Positions 1 through 8,885 are shown, counted from the stretch's first letter. The stretch is DNA of 28,254 nt from an uncultured Rivibacter sp. (GCA_946480925.1 CAMLLU010000069.1:1-28254), one strand, 5' to 3'. Made by a program: numbers and translations. Notes: a model not told the origin generated them from the letters alone.

Positions 1-425
1 TCTTCGAGATGGCGCAGCTCGAAGTGCCCATCATCACCACCATCATCGGCGAGGGTGGGTCGGGCGGTGCACTGGCCATCAGTGTGGCCGATCAGGTGCT
101 GATGCTGCAGTTCTCGGTGTACTCCGTGATTTCACCGGAAGGCTGCGCATCCATCTTGTGGAAGACATCCGAACGGGCTTCCGACGCTGCCGAAGCGCTC
201 GGCATCACCGCGCACCGGCTCAAGGCGCTCGGTCTTATCGACAAGATCGTCAACGAACCCGTGGGAGGGGCACATCGCGACACCAAGCAGATGTGCGCCT
301 ATCTCAAGCGTGCGCTCAATGACGCGTTGCGCCAAGTCATCGACTTGAAGCCGAAGGAGCTGCTGCAGCAGCGCTACGAGCGGCTGCAAAGCTACGGCCG
401 CTTCGCCGACACCAAAGACCGTTGA
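1..425 (+). CDS. accA: Acetyl-CoA carboxylase carboxyltransferase subunit alpha, C-terminal part
   Basis: This is the 3' end of accA, whose 5' part lies outside the window; the frame is open from base 3. AccA is the alpha half of the carboxyltransferase that moves carboxyl from biotin-BCCP to acetyl-CoA, the first committed step of fatty acid synthesis, in the cytoplasm. The visible 140 or so residues carry the crotonase-fold segment with [11 protein letters not shown], the stretch [17 protein letters not shown], and the family's usual C-terminal helix ending with [15 protein letters not shown]. The TGA stop (423-425) shares its last base with the ATG of tilS, so the two genes are probably translated from one message. 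The identification is secure; only the N-terminus is missing. Confidence 0.97.
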   Translation, partial: FEMAQLEVPIITTIIGEGGSGGALAISVADQVLMLQFSVYSVISPEGCASILWKTSERASDAAEALGITAHRLKALGLIDKIVNEPVGGAHRDTKQMCAYLKRALNDALRQVIDLKPKELLQQRYERLQSYGRFADTKDR

Positions 426-1762
426 TGAACAAGCCGGCGGTGGTCGGCGTCGCCTACAGCGGCGGGCGCGATTCCACTGCCTTGCTGCATGCCACGCTGC
501 TGGCTGCCCAACGGCACGGCATGCAGGTGGTTGCACTGCATGTGCACCATGGGTTGAGTCCGTTTGCGGACGACTGGCTAGCGCACTGCGAGGCGCAATG
601 CCAACGCTGGGCCGGCAAAGGCCTGCCGGTCAGGCTCCTTTCCGAGCACTTGCGCTTGAAGCCTCAGCGCGGCCAAAGCGTCGAAGCGCTGGCGCGCACG
701 GCACGCTATGCCGCCCTGCGTCAGTTGGCGCTGCAGGCTGGCGCTCCGATCGTCCTGCTTGCTCACCACAGGCGCGACCAGGCTGAAACCTTCGTGCTGC
801 AAGCGCTGCGTGGAGCTGGCGTCGCCGGCTTGGCCGGGATGCCCGCAGTGATCGAGCGGGAAGGAATCACATGGGCTCGCCCATGGTTGAACCAGCCGCG
901 CTCGGCCATCGAGAGCTACGTGCGGCGGCATCGGCTCGCACACATCGACGACGACAGCAACGACGATGCGCGCTTCGCGCGCAACCGGTTGCGACTCGAT
1001 GTATGGCCGTCGCTGCTGCAGGCGTTTCCGCAGGCGGAGGCCACGCTGGCCGATGCCGCTGCGTGGGCGCAGGAGGCAACGGCTTGCCTGGTCGATTTGG
1101 CGCAGCAGGACCTTGCCATCGTGCAAGCCGGCGAAAAGCTGGACCTCAAGGCCTGGGGTGAATTGGCTCAGCACCGTGCACGCAATGTGCTGCGCGCCTG
1201 GCTGCGTGGTGCCACCGGCGAAGTTCCCTCGGCAGCCGAGTTGACGCGCCTGTGCGATGAGCTGCCTGGTACTTCGCCGGCGAGCTGGTCGTTGAAGGCC
1301 GGCGTGCTGCGGCGCTACAGAGGCCGCCTGGGCTTCGAGCCTGGGAGGCAGGAGCCGTTAGCGTCGCCATTACGCGAGAGCGCGCTGCAAGTCCCGCGTG
1401 CTGGTTGCTATGCCTTGCCGGGCTGGGACGGCGAGCTGGTGGTTCGTCGTGTGAAGGAAGGCGGAGTGTCGCCGGAACGCCTGCGTGCGTTGCGGCTGTT
1501 ACCCCGTGCCGGCGGCGAACAATTCCAGGCTGGGCCGGCTCGTCCTCCAAGGGCGCTGAAGAAGCAGTACCAGGCCGCTGCGGTGCCGGCATGGGCCAGG
1601 GAGGGGCCGCTCCTCTACGACGGTGACCGGCTCGTTTTCGTGCCGGGGCTGGGTGTGGACGCCCGTGCACGGGCGGGCCAAGGTGAGCCGCAGCTTGGCC
1701 TGGAGTGGGTGCCCTATGCGAGGGCGCGTACCACGCTGTGGCGGCCTGACAGTGGCTCGTAA
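425..1762 (+). CDS. tilS: tRNA(Ile)-lysidine synthase TilS
   Basis: TilS attaches lysine to C34 of the CAU-anticodon tRNA-Ile with ATP, changing it from an AUG reader to an AUA reader; it acts in the cytoplasm and is essential in most bacteria. The 445-residue protein begins with a PP-loop ATP pyrophosphatase motif SGGRDS (residues 12-17), followed by [11 protein letters not shown] and [20 protein letters not shown], all typical of the N-terminal catalytic domain. The [17 protein letters not shown] stretch is also characteristic, and the basic C-terminal region fits the tRNA-binding domains. I chose the ATG at 425, which overlaps the accA stop by one base; a TTG three bases upstream is in frame but less likely. 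The length is normal for the family. Confidence 0.96.
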   Translation: MNKPAVVGVAYSGGRDSTALLHATLLAAQRHGMQVVALHVHHGLSPFADDWLAHCEAQCQRWAGKGLPVRLLSEHLRLKPQRGQSVEALARTARYAALRQLALQAGAPIVLLAHHRRDQAETFVLQALRGAGVAGLAGMPAVIEREGITWARPWLNQPRSAIESYVRRHRLAHIDDDSNDDARFARNRLRLDVWPSLLQAFPQAEATLADAAAWAQEATACLVDLAQQDLAIVQAGEKLDLKAWGELAQHRARNVLRAWLRGATGEVPSAAELTRLCDELPGTSPASWSLKAGVLRRYRGRLGFEPGRQEPLASPLRESALQVPRAGCYALPGWDGELVVRRVKEGGVSPERLRALRLLPRAGGEQFQAGPARPPRALKKQYQAAAVPAWAREGPLLYDGDRLVFVPGLGVDARARAGQGEPQLGLEWVPYARARTTLWRPDSGS

Positions 1763-1844
1763 GCGCTGCCGCTAAAATCGCTGGTTCTTCGCGTTTCGCG
1801 GCGCGAATTCACCTCGATCCTCCAACTCCGCGCATCCCATTTCC

Positions 1845-3113
1845 ATGGCACTGATCGTTCACAAATACGGCGGCACGTCGATGGGCTCGACCGAGCGCAT
1901 CAAGAATGTCGCCAAGCGCGTGGCCAAGTGGCATCGGGCTGGTCACCAGATGGTGGTCGTGCCCTCAGCCATGAGCGGCGAAACCAATCGCTTGCTGGCC
2001 CTGGCCAAAGAAGTCTCGCCCGGCTCGCAGACGCCTGAACTGGCGCGCGAACTCGACATGATCGCTGCCACCGGCGAGCAGGTGTCGTCAGGGCTGCTGT
2101 CGATCGCGCTTCAGGCAGAAGGCCTGCAGGCCGTGAGCTACGCGGGTTGGCAAGTGCCGGTGAAAACCGATTCCTCGTACACCAAGGCGCGCATCCAGAG
2201 CATCGACGACGCTCGTGTGCGTGCCGATCTCGAAGCCGGCAAGGTCGTGGTCATCACCGGCTTTCAGGGCATCGACGAAGAAGGCCACATCACCACGCTG
2301 GGCCGCGGCGGCTCCGACACCTCCGCGGTTGCCGTGGCGGCGGCGCTCAAGGCCGATGAATGCCTGATCTACACCGACGTGGACGGCGTCTACACCACCG
2401 ATCCGCGCGTGGTGCCCGAAGCGCGCCGGCTGCACGCGATCAGCTTCGAAGAGATGCTGGAAATGGCGAGCCTGGGCAGCAAGGTGCTGCAGATCCGCTC
2501 GGTCGAATTCGCTGGCAAGTACCGTGTGCCGCTGCGCGTGCTGTCGAGCTTCACGCCCTGGGACATCCCTCTCGACGAGGAAGCCAAGTCGGGCACGCTG
2601 ATCACCTTTGAGGAAGACGAAAAGATGGAACAAGCCGTTGTATCGGGCATCGCCTTCAACCGCGACGAAGCGAAGGTCACCCTGCTGGGCGTGCCGGACA
2701 AGCCCGGCATCGCGTTCCAGATCCTCGGACCGGTGGCCGAGGCCAACATCGATGTGGACGTGATCATCCAGAACGTGTCGCACGACGGCAAGACCGACTT
2801 CTCGTTCACGGTGCACCGCAACGACTATGCGCGTGCGATGGAGCTGCTGAAGAACCAGGTCGGCCCGAAGCTCGGTGCGAGCGAAGTGGTGGGCGATCCG
2901 AAGATCTGCAAGGTCAGCATCGTGGGCATCGGCATGCGCAGCCACGTGGGCGTGGCCAGCAAGATGTTCCGCGCGCTCAGCGAGGAGGCCATCAACATCC
3001 AGATGATCTCCACGAGCGAAATCAAGACCAGCGTGGTGATCGACGAGAAATACATGGAATTGGCCGTCCGCGCGCTGCACAAAGCGTTTGATCTGGAAGA
3101 ACCTGCGGCATAA
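1845..3113 (+). CDS. lysC: Aspartate kinase
   Basis: LysC phosphorylates aspartate, opening the route to lysine, threonine, methionine and diaminopimelate. The 422-residue length fits the short single-function type. The kinase domain starts with KYGGTS (residues 7-12) and contains GRGGSDTSA near residue 153. Two ACT domains follow, from about residue 278 (VTLLGVPDKPGIA) and from about 356 (VSIVGIGMRSHVGVASKMF); these bind the feedback inhibitors, usually lysine with or without threonine. In this family the same gene often makes a shorter beta subunit from an internal start, which I cannot confirm here. The 82-bp gap after tilS holds a TAAAAT (1773-1778) that could be a -10 box, but no convincing -35 was found. 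tRNA-Ser begins only 18 bp after the stop. Confidence 0.97.
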   Translation: MALIVHKYGGTSMGSTERIKNVAKRVAKWHRAGHQMVVVPSAMSGETNRLLALAKEVSPGSQTPELARELDMIAATGEQVSSGLLSIALQAEGLQAVSYAGWQVPVKTDSSYTKARIQSIDDARVRADLEAGKVVVITGFQGIDEEGHITTLGRGGSDTSAVAVAAALKADECLIYTDVDGVYTTDPRVVPEARRLHAISFEEMLEMASLGSKVLQIRSVEFAGKYRVPLRVLSSFTPWDIPLDEEAKSGTLITFEEDEKMEQAVVSGIAFNRDEAKVTLLGVPDKPGIAFQILGPVAEANIDVDVIIQNVSHDGKTDFSFTVHRNDYARAMELLKNQVGPKLGASEVVGDPKICKVSIVGIGMRSHVGVASKMFRALSEEAINIQMISTSEIKTSVVIDEKYMELAVRALHKAFDLEEPAA

Positions 3114-3114
3114 T
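3087..3114 (+). promoter_or_regulatory. Possible sigma-70 promoter for tRNA-Ser inside the end of lysC
   Basis: TTTGAT (3087-3092) and CATAAT (3109-3114) are 16 bp apart and would start transcription around 3121, about 11 bases before the mature tRNA. The promoter would lie over the last codons and stop of lysC. This is a motif match only; the tRNA could also be processed from the lysC transcript. Confidence 0.35.
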
Positions 3115-3131
3115 CGCGGTTTCCGATTTCC

Positions 3132-3225
3132 GGAGACGTGACCGAGAGGCCGAAGGTGCTCCCCTGCTAAGGGAGTATGCGCGCTAAAACGTGCATCGAG
3201 GGTTCGAATCCCTCCGTCTCCGCCA
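3132..3225 (+). tRNA. tRNA-Ser (anticodon GCT)
   Basis: A full class II tRNA of 94 nt can be folded by eye. The acceptor stem is GGAGACG (3132-3138) with CGTCTCC (3215-3221), followed by discriminator G and an encoded CCA (3223-3225). The D arm is ACC/GGT (3141-3143 with 3155-3157). The anticodon stem is CTCCC/GGGAG around loop CTGCTAA, giving anticodon GCT at 3166-3168, which reads the serine codons AGC and AGT. A long variable arm and the T-loop motif GGTTCGAATCC are present. It lies between lysC and rimO and is followed at once by a strong terminator. Confidence 0.98.
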
Positions 3226-3230
3226 AGACA

Positions 3231-3255
3231 AACGCCCCCACCTGGGGGCGTTTTT
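3231..3255 (+). terminator. Rho-independent terminator after tRNA-Ser
   Basis: AACGCCCCC (3231-3239) pairs perfectly with GGGGGCGTT (3244-3252) across the four-base loop ACCT, and the hairpin runs into a T tract (3251-3255). It is the strongest terminator in the window and closes the lysC/tRNA-Ser transcript. Confidence 0.93.
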
Positions 3256-3472
3256 CTTGGTGGCATCGGAGGGAAAAGAACCCTCCCAGGTTCGCTTCCG
3301 AAGAGTTCGGGGGATTTCTTCAGGGTTCTTCAAGGACGTGGAAGCATGGACCTGGAGCGATAGCGGAAGGCCGGCGATCGGCCTGAGCCGATTGAGAGCA
3401 AACCGCTCGTCGCGAACAACGAGCCCAAAACCTCACTACCCGCCAAGCCGCCCCCGCAGGAAAATCACGCCC

Positions 3473-4846
3473 ATGTCCGCCGTCACCACCCCCACCCCAA
3501 AGATCGGCTTCGTCAGCCTCGGCTGCCCCAAGGCCTTGACCGATTCCGAGCTCATCCTGACCCAGCTCAGCGCCGAGGGTTACGCCACCAGCAAGACCTT
3601 CGAAGGCGCCGACCTCGTGATCGTCAACACCTGCGGCTTCATCGACGACGCGGTGAAGGAAAGCCTGGACACCATTGGCGAGGCGCTGGCCACCAACGGC
3701 AAGGTCATCGTGACCGGCTGCCTGGGTGCCAAGGCCGGGGAGGGCGGCGACAACCTCGTGAAACAGGTGCACCCCAAGGTGCTCGCCGTCACCGGCCCGC
3801 ATGCGACTCAAGAGGTGATGGACGCGGTGCACCAGCACGTGCCCAAGCCGCATGACCCGTTCGTCGACCTGGTGCCCGCCGCTGGCATCAAGCTCACGCC
3901 CAAGCACTACGCCTATTTGAAGATCAGCGAGGGCTGCAATCACCGCTGTGCGTTCTGCATCATCCCCAGCATGCGTGGCGACCTGGTCTCGCGCCCCGTG
4001 GGCGACGTGCTGAAGGAGGCACAGGCGCTGTTCGAGGGGGGCGTGAAAGAGCTGCTCGTCATCAGCCAGGACACCTCGGCCTATGGCGTGGACGTGAAGT
4101 ACCGCACCGGTTTCTGGGACGGCAAGCCGGTCAAGACGCGCATGCTCGATCTGGTCGAAAAGCTGGCTGACCTTGCCGACAAGCATGGTGCCTGGGTGCG
4201 CCTGCATTACGTGTACCCGTACCCGCATGTCGACGAGGTGTTGCCGCTCATGGCTTCGGGCCGTGTGCTGCCTTATCTGGACGTGCCGTTCCAGCATGCG
4301 CACCCCGACGTGCTCAAGCGCATGAAGCGCCCGGCCAGTGGCGAAAAGAATCTCGAGCGCCTGCGGCGCTGGCGCGAGATCTGCCCGGAGATCGTGGTGC
4401 GATCCACCTTCATCGCAGGTTTCCCTGGCGAGACCGAAGCCGAGTTCGAATACCTGCTCGACTTCATGCGTGAGGCCCGTATCGACCGGGCTGGCTGCTT
4501 TGCCTATTCGCCGATTGAAGGCGCCCCCGCGAACGAACTGCCCGGCGCCTTGCCCGACGAAGTGCGTGAGGAACGTCGTGCGCGCTTCATGGAGGTGGCC
4601 GAGGTCGTTTCCACGGCCAAGCTGCGCGAGCGCATCGGCGCGACGATGCAGGTGCTGGTGGACTCAGCGCCCGCGCTGGGCCGCAAGGGCGGTGTGGGCC
4701 GCAGCTATGCCGACGCGCCGGAGATCGACGGCACCGTGAGGTTGCTACCGCCCGAAAAGGCGTCGAAAACGCTGAAGGTGGGTGAGTTCACATGCGCTCG
4801 GATCGTGGCGGCCGAAGGGCACGACCTGATCGCGCAGCCAATCTAA
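3473..4846 (+). CDS. rimO: Ribosomal protein S12 methylthiotransferase RimO
   Basis: RimO is a radical-SAM enzyme that adds a methylthio group to an aspartate of ribosomal protein S12. The 457-residue protein has the N-terminal methylthiotransferase domain beginning [15 protein letters not shown] (the LGCPK form separates RimO from the MiaB tRNA enzyme), with cluster cysteines at about 18, 54 and 83. The radical-SAM motif C155-N-H-R-C159-A-F-C162 binds the second 4Fe-4S cluster, and a TRAM-like domain sits at the C-terminus. The reading frame stays open upstream to 3191, but the ATG at 3473 gives the family length; the upstream part overlaps the tRNA and its terminator. The stop overlaps by 3 bases the stop of the convergent gene at 4843-5304, with no terminator visible. 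Confidence 0.97.
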   Translation: MSAVTTPTPKIGFVSLGCPKALTDSELILTQLSAEGYATSKTFEGADLVIVNTCGFIDDAVKESLDTIGEALATNGKVIVTGCLGAKAGEGGDNLVKQVHPKVLAVTGPHATQEVMDAVHQHVPKPHDPFVDLVPAAGIKLTPKHYAYLKISEGCNHRCAFCIIPSMRGDLVSRPVGDVLKEAQALFEGGVKELLVISQDTSAYGVDVKYRTGFWDGKPVKTRMLDLVEKLADLADKHGAWVRLHYVYPYPHVDEVLPLMASGRVLPYLDVPFQHAHPDVLKRMKRPASGEKNLERLRRWREICPEIVVRSTFIAGFPGETEAEFEYLLDFMREARIDRAGCFAYSPIEGAPANELPGALPDEVREERRARFMEVAEVVSTAKLRERIGATMQVLVDSAPALGRKGGVGRSYADAPEIDGTVRLLPPEKASKTLKVGEFTCARIVAAEGHDLIAQPI

Positions 4847-5304
4847 CGAAGTATCTCGATCTCAGCGGTATCGAGCCGCACTTCGACACGCGCGTCATAG
4901 CGCAGCCCCTCGATCTCCGGCGCCAGCACCTCGACGATGCTGGGTGACTGGAAGTGGGTCTTCTTGGTCTGCGGGTGCGGGTAGTAGACCCAACAGCCTT
5001 CATACACACGGCCTTCGTAGGCCAACTGGCAACCCGAGAACGAAAACGTCTCGGGCGGGTGCAGTGAAGTCCACTCGACGTTTTCGAACGTCCACCGGGG
5101 TGCTCGCAGGCGGAATTGCCATGGCGCGATCGAGATGTTGAGCGTGCCCTCGAACAACCCGTCCAGATCAAGGCCCCGCTTGCGGAAGAAAGGCTTCTGC
5201 ATGCGGATCGAGCTGTCGGGGGAGGGCGTGCCTTCTCCGCGGCCGGAAGCCACCTGATGGCCGGGCATCACGATGCCCTTGATGCCTTGCCAGTTCGTCG
5301 TCAT
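4843..5304 (-). CDS. RibK-like protein resembling archaeal CTP-dependent riboflavin kinase
   Basis: This 153-residue protein has no standard bacterial name that I recognise. Its layout matches archaeal CTP-dependent riboflavin kinase (DUF120/PF01982) as I remember it. An N-terminal VASGRGEG (about residues 19-26) corresponds to the archaeal [16 protein letters not shown] (about 51-59) corresponds to YEGTLNLKL, whose Thr and Asn coordinate magnesium in the archaeal enzyme. A late [15 protein letters not shown] segment corresponds to SEIIEIIAP, followed by a VEVRL strand. The middle ([32 protein letters not shown]) has no motif I know. The ATG at 5304 overlaps the stop of the ROK regulator as ATGA, so translation is coupled; an open frame continues to 5424 only as a shadow of that gene. 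It is the last gene of the frc-type operon. Bacteria normally use ATP-dependent RibF, so the substrate is unknown. Confidence covers a real gene with a RibK-like fold. Confidence 0.72.
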   Translation of the reverse strand: MTTNWQGIKGIVMPGHQVASGRGEGTPSPDSSIRMQKPFFRKRGLDLDGLFEGTLNISIAPWQFRLRAPRWTFENVEWTSLHPPETFSFSGCQLAYEGRVYEGCWVYYPHPQTKKTHFQSPSIVEVLAPEIEGLRYDARVEVRLDTAEIEILR

Positions 5305-6548
5305 GCACCCAGCTTCAGAAAGAGGTCGCGATCGGGCGCGAACTGCGCGTACAGCGGCAGAAGCGCGCCACCGATCGCCCGTGCATCGGAACCGATGGTT
5401 CCCCGCAGCACCTCCGGTCTCCACACGCCTTCCCAGCTGTAGACGTCGAGCGCGCGGGAAATGGATCGCATCAGCTCGTCAAGCAGCGTCTTGTGAAACG
5501 CACCATCGACGATCACGGCCTCCAGGTCGAGCAGACAGGCTGCGTTGTGGATGGCCAGCGCAATGCCGCCGGCTGCCTGCCGCAACCACGTGCGCGTGTG
5601 GGGCAGCCACTCGCCTTGGAGCGCACGTTCGTCGTTGCAGGCGGCAGGATCGAGGCTCGCATCGGCAAACAGGCGTTCGAGGTTGAACAGCGATGCGGCG
5701 CTCAGCAGCTGGGCCGGCACGCGCTGGCCTTCCTGCGTGACCGAAAGCGCAAATGAGCCCACTGCGCCGGCATTGCCATGTACGCCGCCACGCAGGTGGC
5801 TGTCGATGACGAGGCCGCCGCCGATGAATGTGTCGACGAACACATGAAGGAAGGTACGCATGCTGCGGCCGCGCCCGGCCACAAGCTCGGCCACGCAGGC
5901 GGCGGCGGTGTCCTTCGCAAATTCAACCGACAGCCCAGTCAGGGCTTCGATGCGCTGGCGGATGTCAACACCCTCCCAGTCGTGCGCCTGTTCGTCGGAA
6001 ATGCCCAGCACCTGCTGCCACCCGCCAAGCGACAGCGGTGCGGCCACGCCGGCACCGCAAAGCCTGTCGGCCAGGGTGGAGCCCAGGCTCGCTCGCACGT
6101 CGCTGATCAAGGTCTGCAGCAGGCCGAACAGCGTGTCGGGGTCCGGGAATGCATAGCTGAGCGAGCGACGTTCGCGCACCTGCCCCGCGAAGTCCATCAA
6201 CAACACGTCGGCACTGCGGCGGCCGATCTCGATGCCGAGCGTGAAGGCGCCGTTCGGCTCCAGCGCGATCGGCACTGAAGGCTGACCCACCTTGCCGCGC
6301 ACCGGCTCCAGCTTGGTGACGAGGCCGTCTTCCAGCAAGCCGGCGATGATCAGTGAGATGGCCTGTGCCGACAGGTGCGTGAGCCGCGCCAGCTCGGCTT
6401 TCGGCGTGGGGCCATGCAGGCGGATGGCCTGCAGCACCACGCGCTCGTTGAACTCGCGCACGCCCCCTTGGTTGGAGCCTCGTGGCTTGAGGTGCGGCTG
6501 CGCGGGCGTGGGAGTAGCTGCAGGGGCGGGACTCACTTCTTGGAGCAT
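5301..6548 (-). CDS. ROK family transcriptional regulator of the sugar operon
   Basis: This 415-residue protein is a ROK-family regulator (NagC/Mlc/XylR type). A winged helix-turn-helix occupies about residues 30-90 (VLQAIRLHGPTPKAELARLTHLSAQAISLIIAGLL). The sugar-kinase-like ROK domain follows, with LGIEIGRRSADVLLMDFAG at its start and FIGGGLVIDSHLRGGVHGNAGAVG in the middle. The cysteine-rich zinc motif common in ROK proteins (CxCGxxGCxE) is not visible after HGNAGAVG, as in several regulator-type members. It is encoded in the same operon as the transporter genes it probably controls, 9 bp after the mutarotase gene and overlapping the RibK-like gene by 4 bp. The perfect inverted repeat at 9971-10001 is its likely binding site, and the probable inducer is the transported sugar or its phosphate; both are inferred. 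Confidence 0.92.
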   Translation of the reverse strand: MLQEVSPAPAATPTPAQPHLKPRGSNQGGVREFNERVVLQAIRLHGPTPKAELARLTHLSAQAISLIIAGLLEDGLVTKLEPVRGKVGQPSVPIALEPNGAFTLGIEIGRRSADVLLMDFAGQVRERRSLSYAFPDPDTLFGLLQTLISDVRASLGSTLADRLCGAGVAAPLSLGGWQQVLGISDEQAHDWEGVDIRQRIEALTGLSVEFAKDTAAACVAELVAGRGRSMRTFLHVFVDTFIGGGLVIDSHLRGGVHGNAGAVGSFALSVTQEGQRVPAQLLSAASLFNLERLFADASLDPAACNDERALQGEWLPHTRTWLRQAAGGIALAIHNAACLLDLEAVIVDGAFHKTLLDELMRSISRALDVYSWEGVWRPEVLRGTIGSDARAIGGALLPLYAQFAPDRDLFLKLGA

Positions 6549-6557
6549 GAATGGGCT

Positions 6558-7016
6558 CTACGCCACCAGGGGCTGGGCGATCACGCCCTTGCGGAAGGTG
6601 AAGTTGGCAAATGGCTGCAGCTCACCAGTCACCACGATGGCGCGGGCCGACGAACGCACGCGATCGTAGAACGCGAAACGCTCTATGGCTTGCGTCTGCG
6701 ACCGTGCCGCGATGTCCTGCGAAACCATCCAGTCGATGACGCCGCGTTGCACCGCGGAGGCGAAGCCTTCGGGCCGCCCGCTCACCTGCATGTAGCCCAC
6801 GGGCGGGCCGCCGTCCGCGTCGAGCGGCAGCACCGAAAGCACCGCCTCGCAGGCGCGTTGCAGGCTCACGCCCGGCAGCCGGATCACCGGCTTGCCGGCC
6901 GCCAGCGTCTCGGCGGTGAAATTGGCGTCGGCCACCACGATCTCGTCGCCGTGGCCCATGGCGGCGAGCACGTGCAGGAGCTGCGGCGACAGCAGCGGGT
7001 CGATGTTCTTCAGCAT
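6558..7016 (-). CDS. RbsD/FucU family sugar mutarotase
   Basis: Proteins of this family interconvert anomers of sugars such as fucose or ribose so that kinases and transporters receive the right form; they are small cytoplasmic oligomers. The 152-residue length is typical of FucU. The family start MLKNIDPLLSPQLLHVLAAMGHGDEIVVADANF is present in spirit, with the catalytic-type His22 and Asp24 in MGHGDEI, and the C-terminal segment near RAIVVTGELQPFANFTFRKGVI matches the usual ending. The gene sits 10 bp after the transporter ATPase gene and 9 bp before the ROK regulator. Its presence suggests that the imported sugar needs anomer exchange before phosphorylation. The exact sugar cannot be read from the sequence. 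Confidence 0.92.
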   Translation of the reverse strand: MLKNIDPLLSPQLLHVLAAMGHGDEIVVADANFTAETLAAGKPVIRLPGVSLQRACEAVLSVLPLDADGGPPVGYMQVSGRPEGFASAVQRGVIDWMVSQDIAARSQTQAIERFAFYDRVRSSARAIVVTGELQPFANFTFRKGVIAQPLVA

Positions 7017-7026
7017 GGCAGTCGCC

Positions 7027-7851
7027 TCACGCCAGCGCGCCGGCCGGCAGGTCTTCGATCTTCATCGCGCCGGTCATCACGGCCACCGTGTCCGACATCG
7101 AGATGCCCTTGGGGTTGAGCACCGCGGCGCGGCGCCCCAGGCGCTGCACGTGGATGCGGTCGGCGATCTCGAACACGTGCGGCATGTTGTGGCTGATGAG
7201 AATGACGGGCAGCCCTTTGTCGCGCACGCGGCGGATGAGCTCCAGCACCATGTTGCCTTCCTTCACGCCGAGTGCGGCGGTGGGCTCGTCCATGATGACC
7301 ACGTGCCGTGCGAAGGCAGCGCTACGGGCCACTGCCACGCCTTGGCGCTGGCCGCCCGAGAGCGTCTCGACTGCCTGCGTCATCGAACGGATGCCGATCT
7401 TGAGATCGGCCATGTGCGTGGTGGCTTCCTTCAGCATGCGCGGCTTGTCGAGCACCTTGAAGATCTTGCCCAGGATGCCGGACTTGAGCACTTCGCGTCC
7501 CAGGAACAGGTTCTCGGCGATCGTCATCGCGGGGGCGACGGCGAGGTCCTGGTACACCGTCTCGATGCCTTGCCGGCGCGCGTCGATCGGGCTCTTGAAA
7601 TGCACGCGCTGGCCATCGAGCAGGATCTCGCCTTCATCAGGCACCAGCGCGCCAGACAAGGCCTTGATGAGGCTGGACTTGCCCGCGCCGTTGTCGCCGA
7701 TCACCGCGAGGATTTCTCCTGCACGCACTTCGAAATCGGCGCCGTCGAGCGCCGTGACGTGGCCGTAGCGCTTGACCAGGCCGCGCGCTTCGAGCACCGG
7801 TACGTTGGCAGCCGCCGTGGCCGCCACATTGTGGGGAAGGGGGGCGTTCAT
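7027..7851 (-). CDS. frcA: Sugar ABC transporter ATP-binding protein, FrcA type
   Basis: This is the ATPase of a ribose/fructose-class (CUT2) importer. At 274 residues it has a single nucleotide-binding domain like FrcA of rhizobia, not the fused double domain of RbsA. Walker A is GDNGAGKS at residues 52-59. The signature LSGGQRQG and Walker B VVIMDEPTAALGV follow, and the H-loop segment VILISHNMPHVFEIADRIHV is intact. A 23-residue Ala-rich N-terminal extension precedes the domain. The start ATG overlaps the permease stop as ATGA, indicating coupled translation. It should sit on the cytoplasmic face with FrcC and power uptake of the FrcB ligand. Confidence 0.93.
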   Translation of the reverse strand: MNAPLPHNVAATAAANVPVLEARGLVKRYGHVTALDGADFEVRAGEILAVIGDNGAGKSSLIKALSGALVPDEGEILLDGQRVHFKSPIDARRQGIETVYQDLAVAPAMTIAENLFLGREVLKSGILGKIFKVLDKPRMLKEATTHMADLKIGIRSMTQAVETLSGGQRQGVAVARSAAFARHVVIMDEPTAALGVKEGNMVLELIRRVRDKGLPVILISHNMPHVFEIADRIHVQRLGRRAAVLNPKGISMSDTVAVMTGAMKIEDLPAGALA

Positions 7852-8867
7852 CGTGATGAGCGGTGCGAGAGTTGATCGGTCGCCACCGCGAGGATGACGA
7901 GGATGCCGGTGATGAGGATCTGGTAGACCGACGACACGCCCATCAGCGTGAGCCCGTTGCGGAACACGCCGACGATGAGCGCGCCGATCAGCGTGCCGAC
8001 GATGAGCCCGCGCCCACCGAAGAGGCTGGTGCCGCCCAGCACCACGGCGGTAATGCTGTCGAGGTTCTCTGTCTGGCCGGCCTGAGGGTCACCCACGCCC
8101 GTGCGGGCAATGGAGAGCAGCGAGGCGATGCCGTAGAACAGCCCGGCCAGCACGTACACGCAGATCAGCACGCGGTCGGTGGAGATGCCGGTCAGGCGCG
8201 CGGCTTCCTTGTTGTTGCCCACCGCGTAGACGTGGCGGCCGGGCGCCGTGTCGCGCAGGCCCCACCACATGAACGCGTACAGCGCGAGCATGAGCACCGT
8301 GCCGTAGTTCATGGTGGTGTCGCCGAAGCCGAAGGTGTTGCCCAGCCAGGTGTGTTCCGTGGGCAGGTCGGTCACCGTCTGCGCCGCGGCATACAGCTGC
8401 GTAATGGCGAAGGCGATGTTCATCGTGCCCAGCGTCACGATGAAAGGCGGCAGCTTGATCTTGGTGACCAGGAGGCCGTTGAGCAGGCCGAAGCCCATGG
8501 TGACCGCCATGCCGCAGGCAATGGCCACCAGCGGGGGCAGGCCGTGGTCCACCGCGAACTTGCTCATGACGATCGAGCCCAGCGCCATGACCATGCCGCA
8601 CGACAGGTCGATGCCTGCCGTCAGGATGATGAGCGTCTGGCCGATGGCGATGACGCCCACCACCATCACCTGCTGCAGGATCAGCGAGAAGTTGCCGGCC
8701 GAAAGGAACCGGTCGGACTGGAACGAGAAGAACGCACAGGCGGCCAGCAGCGCGAGCAGCGGGCCCAGCGTGGCCATCGGTGGCAGGTGGTGTTTCCAGG
8801 CTGTCATGGTGTGCGTGGCGAGGGCGGGGGCGCCAAGGCCCCCGCGGTCATGAGCGGAGAGTCCCAT
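7848..8867 (-). CDS. frcC: Sugar ABC transporter permease, FrcC type
   Basis: This is the inner-membrane permease of the CUT2 importer. It contains a run of hydrophobic helices starting near LGPLLALLAACAFFSFQS, the family sequence IAIGQTLIILTAGIDLSCGMVMALGS, and the late AVVLGGTSLFGGRGLIVGTLIGAL typical of RbsC/FrcC proteins. The start is uncertain. The ATG at 8867 gives 339 residues, with an AAGG ten bases upstream as a weak ribosome site. An in-frame ATG at 8807 (MTAWKHHLPP) gives 319 residues and would leave the strong hairpin at 8824-8845 between genes. It follows frcB by 18 bp and overlaps frcA by 4 bp. Confidence 0.93.
   Translation of the reverse strand: MGLSAHDRGGLGAPALATHTMTAWKHHLPPMATLGPLLALLAACAFFSFQSDRFLSAGNFSLILQQVMVVGVIAIGQTLIILTAGIDLSCGMVMALGSIVMSKFAVDHGLPPLVAIACGMAVTMGFGLLNGLLVTKIKLPPFIVTLGTMNIAFAITQLYAAAQTVTDLPTEHTWLGNTFGFGDTTMNYGTVLMLALYAFMWWGLRDTAPGRHVYAVGNNKEAARLTGISTDRVLICVYVLAGLFYGIASLLSIARTGVGDPQAGQTENLDSITAVVLGGTSLFGGRGLIVGTLIGALIVGVFRNGLTLMGVSSVYQILITGILVILAVATDQLSHRSSR
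8824..8845 (-). other. GC-rich perfect hairpin at the frcB-frcC junction
   Basis: GCGGGGGC (8824-8831) and GCCCCCGC (8838-8845) form an 8-bp perfect stem with a 6-base loop, 41 bp past the frcB stop. There is no T tract, so it is not a classic terminator. Such intercistronic stems often protect the binding-protein part of the message and keep its level above the permease. It lies inside frcC if the ATG at 8867 is used, and between genes if the ATG at 8807 is used. Confidence 0.5.
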
Positions 8868-8885
8868 GGTGGATCGGCCTTGCGC

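Noticed and set aside
3191..3472. N-terminal extension of rimO reaching back into tRNA-Ser
   Set aside because: It would overlap the tRNA and its terminator, and RimO from the ATG at 3473 already has the family length.
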